NCBI GenBank assembly: GCA_041659545.1
Contig: JBAZYB010000247.1
Span: 1-5,902, forward strand
DNA: 5,902 nt
Origin: Hyphomicrobium_A sp041659545
GTDB taxonomy: Bacteria; Pseudomonadota; Alphaproteobacteria; Rhizobiales; Hyphomicrobiaceae
Direction of reading: 5' to 3'
Shown here: positions 1-5,463 of the stretch, in pieces
Position numbering within the stretch: position 1 is the first letter of the stretch
Layout: the number at the start of each line of letters is the position of its first letter
Translations under genes and position numbers: made by a program
The notes under the pieces: generated by a model
Database searches by the model: none
What the model was told of the DNA's origin: nothing
Seen by the model: only the letters and a program-made list of their open reading frames with translations

Positions 1-147
1 GGCAATCACGCAGCGCTGATGCACTCGATCCGAACCAAGGTTCTGGCGCTGCCTGACGACTTCGCATTCATCTGCGGACACGGCCCGACCAGCACCATCG
101 GGCAGGAGCGTCGCACCAACCCATTTATCGTCGGCGACGTCGCCTGA
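1..147 (+). CDS. MBL-fold metallohydrolase, C-terminal fragment
   Basis: The first 147 bases are an open frame running in from the left edge. It encodes the last 48 residues of a protein and ends in TGA. The tail contains CGHGPTSTIGQERRTNPF (fragment residues 25-42), the usual C-terminal signature of GloB/YcbL-like metallo-beta-lactamase-fold hydrolases. The His in GHGP (fragment residue 27) is the last metal ligand of these dinuclear-metal enzymes. Members hydrolyse thioesters such as S-lactoylglutathione or related substrates in the cytoplasm. The exact substrate cannot be told from this fragment. The gene converges on the secreted-protein gene that ends at 202, and a strong hairpin lies between them. 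Family assignment is fairly secure; the subfamily is not. Confidence 0.85.
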   Translation, partial: GNHAALMHSIRTKVLALPDDFAFICGHGPTSTIGQERRTNPFIVGDVA

Positions 148-158
148 TATTAACGCGC

Positions 159-193
159 CGGCGGCCATCTCCTCGTAGGGGAGTGGCCAGCCG
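159..193. terminator. Bidirectional hairpin between convergent genes
   Basis: The segment folds into a stem of about 13 base pairs: 159-162 with 190-193, 163-167 with 184-188, and 169-172 with 180-183. Single-base bulges sit at 168 and 189, and the loop is 7 nt (173-179). It begins 12 nt after the stop of the hydrolase on the plus strand and 9 nt after the stop of the minus-strand gene. That position suits a shared terminator. Neither side has a real U-tract, so intrinsic termination is inferred from structure and position only. Confidence 0.5.
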
Positions 194-201
194 CCGCGAA
201 A

Positions 202-558
202 TCAGAAGCCCCATTCCCAGTGCAAGCAGCCGGCAATGCCGCATTCTGCGTCCAGCGTGCCGACGCCGATGGGGCTCGCATCGTCGATCTGCGCCCACAC
301 GTCGACCGTATTGACGCGCAGGGTCTCCGCGCAACTCGTGCGGCAGTAAACCCACGTGCCGTGCGGCAGGCGTACCTGATAGCCGACGTTGGTCGCGCGA
401 TACGGAGCGCGGATGGAGCCATTGCCGTCGTGGCTATGGGCGGTGACGTAGCCAAGAACCTTGCTCACGGCGCGCGGCCCGGCGAAGGCGTGACTGCCGG
501 CCAGCGCTACGCAAAGGGTTCCGACGACCAGACGTGCGGCGATTGTGGTGCGCTTCAT
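202..558 (-). CDS. Secreted four-cysteine hypothetical protein (118 aa)
   Basis: I know this only as a small uncharacterised secreted protein type seen in rhizobia and relatives. Residues 1-26 form a Sec signal peptide: a basic MKRT start, a hydrophobic core (residues 11-20) and an AFA cleavage site. The mature part holds four cysteines in two close pairs, C72/C76 and C106/C111, which could form disulfides in the periplasm. A conserved-looking core reads RLPHGTWVYC then CAETLRVNTVDVW (about residues 63-88). The protein ends in an aromatic WEWGF tail. The start at 558 was chosen because GGAG lies 6 nt upstream and the signal peptide starts there. An in-frame ATG 15 codons earlier would put charged residues before the signal. 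The function is unknown, and no catalytic motif is visible. Confidence 0.75.
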   Translation of the reverse strand: MKRTTIAARLVVGTLCVALAGSHAFAGPRAVSKVLGYVTAHSHDGNGSIRAPYRATNVGYQVRLPHGTWVYCRTSCAETLRVNTVDVWAQIDDASPIGVGTLDAECGIAGCLHWEWGF

Positions 559-625
559 CTCGTTCTCCGGCCTAGCGCCCCCAAGGCGCCGAATCTCAGT
601 CACTCAGCTTAGCACGATTGCGGCC

Positions 626-645
626 GATTCCGGCCCAGCCGGATC
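626..645. other. Short hairpin in the 558-696 spacer
   Basis: An inverted repeat TCCGGC (629-634) and GCCGGA (638-643) has a 3-nt spacer, and two further outer pairs are possible across a bulge. It lies about 70 nt upstream of the start of the four-cysteine protein gene and 17 nt beyond the larger hairpin at 663-686. It may be a second element of the upstream gene's 3' end or lie in the leader of the downstream gene. It has no U-tract. Confidence 0.3.
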
Positions 646-662
646 GTCGCCCGCAACCCCTG

Positions 663-686
663 TTGCGCGGCGGCACCGCCGCGCAA
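663..686 (-). terminator. Strong GC hairpin after the 696-1187 gene
   Basis: TTGCGCGGCG (663-672) is perfectly complementary to CGCCGCGCAA (677-686) around a 4-nt GCAC loop. This gives a 10-bp stem starting 9 nt downstream of the stop codon of the minus-strand gene. The position and stability fit a transcription terminator or an mRNA 3'-end stabiliser. The bases that follow on the minus strand (CAGGGGTTG) are not T-rich, so it would be a U-tract-less terminator. Confidence 0.55.
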
Positions 687-695
687 ACTCTGAAC

Positions 696-1187
696 TCAGC
701 TGTTACGCGCGAAGTTGATGCTGACGCCCTTCAAGGCTGAGCCCTGTGTCGAAAGAGACACCGACTGGGACTCGCCGCCGATGGACACCGACAACAGGCC
801 CGTCAGGCCCCCGCCACCGATATTGAGGCGCAGCTTGGAATCGTCGGCACTGCCCGTGATGGTTCCGGTCTGGTTATAGTTGCGCTCTTCCCAGGTGCCT
901 GTGACGCGGCCATTGGAATATTTGAGCACCGAGCGCAGCTCCACCTTCGTCGACGCGTTGGCGCAGATGATATTGAGTTTCAGCTGCGTGCCGCCGGAGC
1001 CCGAATAATAGCCCTTGCACGACAGCTTCTCGCTCTTGCCGCCTTCCAAGCGTGCCGTGCCTTTGCCGCTCCAGGTTCCGACCAGGGCCGAGAACGGGTT
1101 GCCAGCGACAGCCGGTGTGGCGACCGTCATCCCGGCGATCGCAATCACAGCCAGAGCCTTAATGCTCCCCCTCAACAAGCTCACCAT
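696..1187 (-). CDS. Secreted beta-rich hypothetical protein (163 aa)
   Basis: This is an uncharacterised exported protein of a kind common in Hyphomicrobiales. Residues 1-28 are a signal peptide: a basic start, a hydrophobic stretch at about 10-20, and PAVA followed by GN as the cleavage site. The mature 135 residues alternate polar and hydrophobic positions and are rich in Gly, Ser and Thr. They contain two similar turns, GTWSGKG (37-43) and GTWEERN (97-103), which suggests a small beta-barrel or lipocalin-like fold. That fold is inferred, not recognised. There are two mature cysteines, C57 and C75, which could form one disulfide. The start at 1187 is supported by GGGAGG just upstream and by the signal peptide. 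A 40-codon upstream extension in the same frame is rejected. A strong hairpin follows the stop. The function is unknown. Confidence 0.8.
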   Translation of the reverse strand: MVSLLRGSIKALAVIAIAGMTVATPAVAGNPFSALVGTWSGKGTARLEGGKSEKLSCKGYYSGSGGTQLKLNIICANASTKVELRSVLKYSNGRVTGTWEERNYNQTGTITGSADDSKLRLNIGGGGLTGLLSVSIGGESQSVSLSTQGSALKGVSINFARNS

Positions 1188-1348
1188 GCACCTCCCTGAA
1201 GCTCGGATATGTCCCGATAGGTATTCAAAAACGCAAACGCGGCCTCGAAGGGCCAGACGCGCACCATCCGCCGAGACATCATATCGGCATGTCCCAAAAT
1301 AGCACACCCAACGTTAAATAAGTGTCTCGCCAGTGCATCAACAACCCC

Positions 1349-1368
1349 GGGGGGCCGCTGGGGGGCCG
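1349..1368 (+). repeat. Tandem GGGGGGCCG repeat
   Basis: GGGGGGCCG occurs at 1349-1357 and again at 1360-1368, an 11-base period, and a run of six A follows at 1369-1374. It lies in the 278-base spacer between the secreted beta-rich gene and tRNA-Ser. About 100 bases separate it from the tRNA. I see no gene in the spacer. The two G6 runs plus a GGG at 1378-1380 could in principle support a G-quadruplex on the plus strand. Confidence 0.5.
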
Positions 1369-1423
1369 AAAAAACCTGGGCGCGGCAAGTTGTTGGCTAG
1401 GTGTTGCTGACGTGACGCGGCAG

Positions 1424-1451
1424 TTGCGCGGCGGTAAACGCTGGCTATATT
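1424..1451 (+). promoter_or_regulatory. Likely sigma-70-type promoter of tRNA-Ser
   Basis: TTGCGC (1424-1429) and TATATT (1446-1451) are separated by 16 bases. The -10 matches the consensus in five of six positions, while the -35 has only the TTG. Transcription would start around 1458, a few bases before the mature tRNA 5' end at 1466, a common arrangement for a single tRNA gene. The call rests on motif and position only. Confidence 0.5.
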
Positions 1452-1465
1452 GCGCCGCTTGCGAC

Positions 1466-1555
1466 GGAGGGGTGGCCGAGTGGTTGAAGGCGCACGCCTG
1501 GAACGCGTGTAGGCGGGCAACCGTCTCGTGGGTTCGAATCCCACCCCCTCCGCCA
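1466..1555 (+). tRNA. tRNA-Ser (anticodon GGA)
   Basis: This is a complete class II tRNA of 90 nt including an encoded CCA. The acceptor stem GGAGGGG (1466-1472) pairs with CCCCTCC (1545-1551), followed by discriminator G (1552) and CCA (1553-1555). The D stem is GCC/GGC (1475-1477 with 1489-1491). The anticodon stem CACGC/GCGTG (1493-1497 with 1505-1509) carries the loop CTGGAAC, with anticodon GGA at 1500-1502, reading UCC and UCU. A long variable arm (about 1511-1527) has a six-pair stem, as expected for tRNA-Ser. The T arm is GTGGG, TTCGAAT, CCCAC (1528-1544). All stems close without mismatch apart from a G-U in the variable arm, so it looks functional. No clear terminator follows; an AT-rich stretch lies at 1557-1570. 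Confidence 0.97.
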
Positions 1556-1624
1556 GCAAAATAATTTATTGATTTCACGGCCTTGGACGCCGCGGACGCC
1601 CACCAGCGAGCCCCGGGAAAATGG

Positions 1625-2743
1625 CTACTTGGCCTCGTTTGCGGCCTTCTGCGCCGGAATGCCGAGCTTGCCCTCCAGCGATGCGATTTCCTCTCGCAGC
1701 TTCTTTTGCTCGGCGCTGCGCCGCACCATGCGGATCTGGATCTTGCCGATCTCCATGGAAAGTGTGCGCCGTGAGTCGGCATCCCCGCTACTGCCCGTCT
1801 CGTACTGCCTATCGAAGATCAGCTGCTGATCCGCCTTGTTGGACTCTTCCAGCTGGTGCAGCCGCTCGCGCGCTTGAGCCAGCGCCACGATGTTCTGCGT
1901 TTGCTCAGCGTCCATCCGCTTCGACTGCGCGGCGTCCTCTGCCGCTTTCGCAGACCGCTCAGCACCAGAGGCGGGCTTCTGGAAGTAGAACTCACCCGTC
2001 AGCGCCGAATGGTCCCAGGGCACCTGCTTGCCATCCGTTGCCGCGAGCACTTCCTTGCGCACTTCGATCATCACGGAGGTGAGATTCCGATCCGGTTCCC
2101 CAACGTGCTTGGCGAGCGCTGCGGTAAAAGGCGAGTTCTGCCCCTTGCCGTCCAGCGCCACGTTTCCGGGCTGCGTCGAATAGGCGATGAAGGTGCCGAC
2201 GCCGGTGTCGACCTGCGCCAGCCCCTTGCCGAGGTTGGCAGATCGCGTGCCCATCGAACGCGCCAGATTGCGTGTGAAGGGATTGTCGCGGCAGGCGTCG
2301 AGAAACACGATGTTGGTGCGCTCGGCGCGGCCCAACTCCATCTGCTTGAGCACGAGATCGAGACTGACGGCATCGAAGTCCAGATCGCGCTCGTTGAGCA
2401 ACCGCGCGTCCGTCGGAATCAGATAGTTGCGCCCGCCGACCTGCAGCCCGTGACCCGCATAAAAGAAGATGGCGACATCCGATCCTTCCAGGAGTTCGGC
2501 GAAATTGCGCACCTTGGTGTCGAAGGCTCTTTTGTCGACGTCGACGCCTAAGATGACATCGAAGCCCGCAGCCTTGAACGCCGCCGCGATTGCATTGGCG
2601 TCGTGCAGCGGGTTGGAGAGCGGCGTGACGTCCACGTACTTCGAATTACCGATGACGAGAGCGACGCGCTTCTCGGCTGCTGCTGGAAGGCTGAATAGAA
2701 TGAGGGCCAAGGCCATGGCAATCGGGGCGCGAAACAACGACAT
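1625..2743 (-). CDS. Secreted caspase-like (C14) protein with C-terminal coiled coil (372 aa)
   Basis: Residues 1-23 form a signal peptide ending SLPAAA, so the protein is probably periplasmic. Residues 24 to about 253 form a caspase/metacaspase p20-like domain. It opens with KRVALVIGNSKY (25-36) and contains the catalytic His98 in FFYAGHG and the catalytic Cys151 in VFLDACRDNPF. Both dyad residues are present, so a cysteine protease activity is plausible; the substrate is unknown. Bacterial members often cleave after Arg or Lys, but I cannot prove that here. From about 260 to 360 the sequence is charged and helical with heptad-like spacing in two blocks (266-315 and 325-360) split by a GSSGDADS hinge. 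This is likely a coiled coil for oligomerisation or partner binding. The start at 2743 fits the signal peptide, although the Shine-Dalgarno sequence is weak (GAG, 8 nt upstream). A 58-codon upstream extension is rejected. The gene converges on tRNA-Ser and diverges from a possible small ORF. Confidence 0.92.
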   Translation of the reverse strand: MSLFRAPIAMALALILFSLPAAAEKRVALVIGNSKYVDVTPLSNPLHDANAIAAAFKAAGFDVILGVDVDKRAFDTKVRNFAELLEGSDVAIFFYAGHGLQVGGRNYLIPTDARLLNERDLDFDAVSLDLVLKQMELGRAERTNIVFLDACRDNPFTRNLARSMGTRSANLGKGLAQVDTGVGTFIAYSTQPGNVALDGKGQNSPFTAALAKHVGEPDRNLTSVMIEVRKEVLAATDGKQVPWDHSALTGEFYFQKPASGAERSAKAAEDAAQSKRMDAEQTQNIVALAQARERLHQLEESNKADQQLIFDRQYETGSSGDADSRRTLSMEIGKIQIRMVRRSAEQKKLREEIASLEGKLGIPAQKAANEAK

Positions 2744-2876
2744 GAACAATACTCGTCTCTCATGGCTCGGCAGGATTGCCGCGGCGGTGCTTCGATGAGC
2801 AATCAGATGAGCGTGACAACTTTTGGACAGGAGCGGGGCGCGGGACCGATCCGCGGCATTGGCGCAACACCTTCCC

Positions 2877-2902
2877 AACGTTAGCAAAACGTCGCCAAAC
2901 GT
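2877..2902. promoter_or_regulatory. Three phased AACGT repeats, candidate operator
   Basis: AACGT starts at 2877, 2888 and 2898, at steps of 11 and 10 bases, so the copies lie on the same face of the helix. Each is preceded by an A/C-rich base pair (CC, AA, CA). They sit about 134 bases upstream of the caspase-like start (minus strand) and about 62 bases upstream of the small plus-strand ORF. Either gene could be the target. No regulator family is recognised, and the short unit could be chance. Confidence 0.3.
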
Positions 2903-2964
2903 GATGGCTGAAGCCACGTGCTTGCCTCAGCTGCGGTGCTGCATGCCGCCAGCGAGGGACACCA

Positions 2965-3153
2965 ATGATCAAGAACCACAAGGCAGATAGTTTCGACGCA
3001 GGCAGGGCAGCGAGCATCTCGGTCGACCCAGATCCTGCTAGCGTACTCGAGCTTAAACGCATCGCTAGACCAGGCAGCAACGTGCCACCGGGTGATGAGG
3101 ACATGCTGGCACTGCTGCTGGCGGTTATGTCGCTCACCGATGCCGAGGAGTGA
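2965..3153 (+). CDS. Possible small acidic protein (62 aa)
   Basis: I do not recognise this protein. The ATG at 2965 has GAGG 7 nt upstream (in GAGGGACACCA), a credible ribosome binding site, and the frame is open to TGA at 3151. The product has a polar N-terminal half and an acidic, leucine-rich C-terminal end, PPGDEDMLALLLAVMSLTDAEE by pieces: DEDML near 45-49, LALLLAV near 48-55, and a final DAEE. That end could form a short amphipathic helix. There is no signal peptide and no cysteine. Third-position GC is less biased than in neighbouring genes, which weakens the call. A longer minus-strand frame covers the same bases but looks like a low-complexity shadow. It is divergent from the caspase-like gene; a functional link is only a guess. 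Confidence 0.4.
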   Translation: MIKNHKADSFDAGRAASISVDPDPASVLELKRIARPGSNVPPGDEDMLALLLAVMSLTDAEE

Positions 3154-3209
3154 CGCCCCCGCCGCAGCCGCAGGTCGCGCTCGGCGTTACGGGTGACGGC
3201 CAATCTCGC

Positions 3210-3893
3210 TCACGTCTCCGACCATTGGCGGATGAGGTTATGATAGTGGGCGGTCAGGCCGACCACGGCCGGATCGTCATCGGCGAGCCGCGACCTGACG
3301 CCGATAATTGAATTGTCGAGATCGTAAAGCATGTGCCGCTGCCAGTCGTCCTTGACGAACGACTGCGTCCAGAAGAACGACGCCCAGCGGCTGCCGCGCG
3401 TCACAGGCGTCACCGAATGCATGCTCGTTGCCGGATAGACGACAAGGTGCCCGGCAGGGAGTTTGACGGCGTGCGTGCCGTAGGTGTCGTGCACAATGAG
3501 TTCGCCACCGTCGTAGTCCTCCGGCGGCGTCAGGAACAGTGTCGATGAGACATCGGTTCTGAGTCGCAGTCCGCTGCCCGGTACCGAGCGAATGGACCCG
3601 TCGACGTGAGCGCCGAACGTCATGCCGACGTCGTAACGGTTGAACATCGGCGGCAGCACGCGCAACGGCAGCGCGGCCGACATGAACTTCGCGCTGTTAC
3701 CGAGCGCGCGCAGGATGATCTGACCCAGTTCCTGCGCCTCCGGCGCGTCGACCGGCACCTGCAGGTTGAGTTTGACCTTCGCCGCTTGTTCGCCGGCTGT
3801 CGCGCGGCCGTCGACCCAATTGGTGCCTTCCAGGACGCGGCGGATGTGCGCCAACTCCTCGGGCTTCAGGATATCGGGGATGGTGACGAGCAT
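3210..3893 (-). CDS. piuC: PKHD-type Fe(II)/2-oxoglutarate dioxygenase (PiuC/YbiX family, 227 aa)
   Basis: This is a cytoplasmic non-heme iron dioxygenase of the PKHD hydroxylase family, whose best known members are PiuC and YbiX. The jelly-roll core carries the iron facial triad His96-x-Asp98 (in FGAHVDG) and His159 (in SMHSVTPV). Arg169 (in RGSRWASFFW) is the expected 2-oxoglutarate carboxylate anchor. The length (227 aa) is normal for the family, and the C-terminal block (about 177-227) matches the family's added helical region. The start at 3893 is supported by GAGG 7 nt upstream. Family members are often iron-repressed and sit beside TonB-dependent siderophore receptors, but no receptor is in this window. 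The physiological substrate of the family is not established. The long spacer upstream holds a dyad that may be its operator. The family call is secure; the symbol follows the family name. Confidence 0.93.
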   Translation of the reverse strand: MLVTIPDILKPEELAHIRRVLEGTNWVDGRATAGEQAAKVKLNLQVPVDAPEAQELGQIILRALGNSAKFMSAALPLRVLPPMFNRYDVGMTFGAHVDGSIRSVPGSGLRLRTDVSSTLFLTPPEDYDGGELIVHDTYGTHAVKLPAGHLVVYPATSMHSVTPVTRGSRWASFFWTQSFVKDDWQRHMLYDLDNSIIGVRSRLADDDPAVVGLTAHYHNLIRQWSET

Positions 3894-4002
3894 CGTGCTG
3901 CCTCAACTGCCTGTGGAGAACGGCGCCGCCCTCGAGTTTGTCTCGTCTCTCAAACATCTCGTTGGCAGGGGCCGCAACCTGGTGGGTCGCTGCCGACGTC
4001 GC

Positions 4003-4029
4003 AATACATGACCTGTAAAGTCAAGTATT
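4003..4029. promoter_or_regulatory. 27-bp dyad with TGA-N9-TCA core, candidate operator
   Basis: Arms AATACATGAC (4003-4012) and GTCAAGTATT (4020-4029) are inverted repeats matching at nine of ten positions, with a 7-base spacer. The inner part, TGA (4009-4011), nine bases, TCA (4021-4023), fits the TGA-N9-TCA iron-responsive operator recognised by RirA in rhizobia. The element lies about 110 bases upstream of the dioxygenase start and 164 bases upstream of the divergent epimerase. The rest of the 299-base spacer (3894-4192) shows no gene I would support and no clear promoter boxes. Regulator identity is inferred only. Confidence 0.45.
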
Positions 4030-4192
4030 TGCGCCGGAATTCGCCGCTGGGAATTGGCTTGAGGTCAAAATGCAACGTTAACGGCCCGATTGGTGAGGTA
4101 GCGCCATCTGTCGGGCAGCCGTCGAGGGTGTGCGGTTGCTGCGTACACATGCCGCGTGTAAGCGGAAGCACGCGCTAACGGGGTGCGCTGGC

Positions 4193-5044
4193 ATGCGGGT
4201 TCTCATCACTGGGGCAGGCGGTTTTCTCGGTTCGCACCTCCTGCGCGGACTGAGCGGGCACACGTTGATTGCCGCGTCTCGTCACCGGATCGGCAACTGC
4301 GAGTGGCGACATCAGCAAGATCTCGCAGGAGATGTTGACTGGGATGCGATGCTCAACGGTGTCGATACCGTTGTGCACTTGGCAAGTCTCGCCCATCGGA
4401 CAGCCAGCGAGGACGAGTTCGACCGCGTGAACCACCGCGCCACGGCCGCGCTATGTGCTGCGGCAAAGCGCCATGGACTAGCGCAGCTTGTGCTCGTGTC
4501 TTCGATTGCGGCGCAGGTCGGCCACTCTGCGACCGGCGTTGTAACTGAGAACGACACCCCCGCACCCGTAAGCCCCTATGGGCGCTCCAAGCTTGCTGCC
4601 GAGCGCGCCGTCGCCGCTAGCGGCGTGCCGTTCTCGATCTTGCGCCCGGTTCTGGTGTTGGGCGACGGAGCAAAGGGAAATGCGGGAACGCTGGATCGAT
4701 TGGCGCGGCTGCCGGTGCCCCTGCCGCTAGGCTCGATCACTGCTAAGCGATCGTTCCTGTCGGTGGAGAATTTCATTTCCGCGGTCGCCACCGTTCTGGG
4801 CAACCAGCGCGCCCTCGGCGAAACGTTCATCGTCGCTGATCGGACGCCGTTGGCGGTTGGCGAGGTGGTCGCTGAACTCCGCCGCCAGCAGGCGCGCCGA
4901 CCCAGTATCTTCGCCTTGCCCGCCGGAAGTCTTGATGCCCTCATGCGGCTGCCCGGCGCGCGCGGCATATGGGATAAGATCGGCAAACCCTTGGTCGCCA
5001 GTCCTGCAAAGCTCATGCAGCTGGGATGGGAGCCGACGCGTTGA
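4193..5044 (+). CDS. NAD-dependent epimerase/dehydratase, extended SDR (283 aa)
   Basis: This is a cytoplasmic short-chain dehydrogenase/reductase of the extended (WcaG-like) class, acting on a nucleotide-activated sugar. Residues 1-16 start with the Rossmann dinucleotide motif GAGGFLG (7-13). The active-site Ser is in VSSIAA (103-104), and the catalytic Tyr129-x-x-x-Lys133 is in SPYGRSK. RPVLVLG (151-157) and RSFLSVENF (186-194) match the substrate-side segments. A C-terminal LGWEP tail (277-281) is typical of the branch that makes lipopolysaccharide or capsule sugars such as the quinovosamine group. The substrate is not proven, and the length is slightly shorter than the usual 300-330. The start at 4193 puts MRVLITGAGG at the N-terminus. 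A 21-codon upstream in-frame extension is rejected, and the ribosome site is weak (GGGG, 9 nt). No glycosyltransferase neighbour is present. Confidence 0.88.
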   Translation: MRVLITGAGGFLGSHLLRGLSGHTLIAASRHRIGNCEWRHQQDLAGDVDWDAMLNGVDTVVHLASLAHRTASEDEFDRVNHRATAALCAAAKRHGLAQLVLVSSIAAQVGHSATGVVTENDTPAPVSPYGRSKLAAERAVAASGVPFSILRPVLVLGDGAKGNAGTLDRLARLPVPLPLGSITAKRSFLSVENFISAVATVLGNQRALGETFIVADRTPLAVGEVVAELRRQQARRPSIFALPAGSLDALMRLPGARGIWDKIGKPLVASPAKLMQLGWEPTR

Positions 5045-5045
5045 A

Positions 5046-5080
5046 AGCGCGGGACTGCGCGAGGCCAAGGGCCCCGCGCT
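5046..5080. terminator. Bidirectional hairpin between convergent genes
   Basis: Two overlapping folds are possible in the 47-base gap between the epimerase stop and the stop of the Arg/Tyr/Gly-rich gene. The outer one pairs AGCGCGGG (5046-5053) with CCCGCGCT (5073-5080). The inner one pairs GCGCG (5057-5061) with CGCGC (5075-5079) and GGCC (5063-5066) with GGCC (5070-5073), with one mismatch and a 3-nt loop. The position suits a shared terminator. There is no U-tract on either strand. Confidence 0.5.
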
Positions 5081-5091
5081 GCGCCGATGCA

Positions 5092-5364
5092 TTAGAACCC
5101 GAGATAAATGCCGAAACCTGGACGACGGTAGCCGCGGTAATACGGGCGACCATAATAGCGCCGGCCGTAATAGCCATAGCGATACGGGCGATAGTGCCGA
5201 CGGTATCCGCGGTGGCGCCGATAGCGAACTTCCTGGGTGAGGTTGGCAGTGTTTGCGGCGACATCCGCACGCGCAGCCACAGGCAGCGCAGAGGCGCTAG
5301 GAACTGACACATACATTAAGCCGGTGAGTGCTGTGGCAACGAGGGCCGTTCTTGCAAAACGCAT
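5092..5364 (-). CDS. Secreted Arg/Tyr/Gly-rich protein (90 aa)
   Basis: Residues 1-26 are a signal peptide (basic start, hydrophobic core, SASA cleavage site), giving a mature protein of 64 residues. A short Ala-rich linker (27-41) leads to a low-complexity block at 47-82. There 14 Arg and 12 Tyr make up 26 of 36 residues, with Gly, His and Pro filling the rest in repeats such as YRRHRGY, YGRRYYG and RGYRRPG. The protein ends GFGIYLGF, a hydrophobic C-terminus. Such exported YR/G-rich proteins recur in rhizobia, but I know no established function. The strong positive charge suggests binding to envelope polyanions or membranes, which is inference. The start at 5364 has AAGGAG 8 nt upstream. 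A 93-codon upstream extension in the same frame is a shadow. Confidence 0.85.
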   Translation of the reverse strand: MRFARTALVATALTGLMYVSVPSASALPVAARADVAANTANLTQEVRYRRHRGYRRHYRPYRYGYYGRRYYGRPYYRGYRRPGFGIYLGF

Positions 5365-5463
5365 TGCGTTCACTCCTTGTTTCGTTCCGAACGATCTTTT
5401 TCTCGTCCGTTTTTGAGCAACCACTGTGTCTCGCAGCACCTGCCCTGATTGATTAGATAGGCG

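Noticed and set aside
220..612. Plus-strand frame of 130 codons opposite the four-cysteine protein
   Set aside because: The minus-strand gene has a signal peptide and a good ribosome site; the plus frame has neither.
1533..1555. tRNA-Ser 3' end as an integration attachment site
   Set aside because: tRNA-Ser genes are common integration sites, but I see no second copy of the 3' end and no integrase or mobile gene in the window.
1572..1610. Direct repeat GGACGCC near the end of the caspase-like gene as a terminator
   Set aside because: The two copies are in the same orientation, so they cannot form a stem, and no U-tract follows.
1279..1782. Minus-strand frames across tRNA-Ser encoding GGGIRTHE- and GVGFEPT-like peptides
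   Set aside because: These are the well-known spurious translations of the antisense strand of tRNA-Ser. The tRNA fold is complete, and no ribosome site or family supports a protein.
1856..2551. Long plus-strand frame of 231 codons antisense to the caspase-like gene
   Set aside because: It lies wholly opposite a gene with clear domain motifs, has no recognisable product, and arises from the GC bias of the coding strand.
2744..2917. Upstream extension of the caspase-like protein by 58 residues
   Set aside because: It would bury the signal peptide inside the protein and has atypical composition; the start at 2743 gives a normal signal peptide.
3183..3201. Imperfect hairpin downstream of the dioxygenase as a terminator
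   Set aside because: The stem has a bulge and a G-U pair and no T-run; it is too weak to call.
2760..3203. Minus-strand frame of 147 codons opposite the small ORF
   Set aside because: It is Ser/Arg-rich with no recognisable motif and also overlaps the upstream region of the caspase-like gene; I treat it as a shadow.
3606..4178. Plus-strand frame of 190 codons opposite the dioxygenase and its upstream spacer
   Set aside because: It overlaps the confirmed dioxygenase, is His/Arg-rich in the way shadow frames are, and matches no family I know.
4130..4192. Upstream extension of the epimerase by 21 residues
   Set aside because: The Rossmann strand of extended SDR proteins normally begins within the first few residues, which the ATG at 4193 gives.
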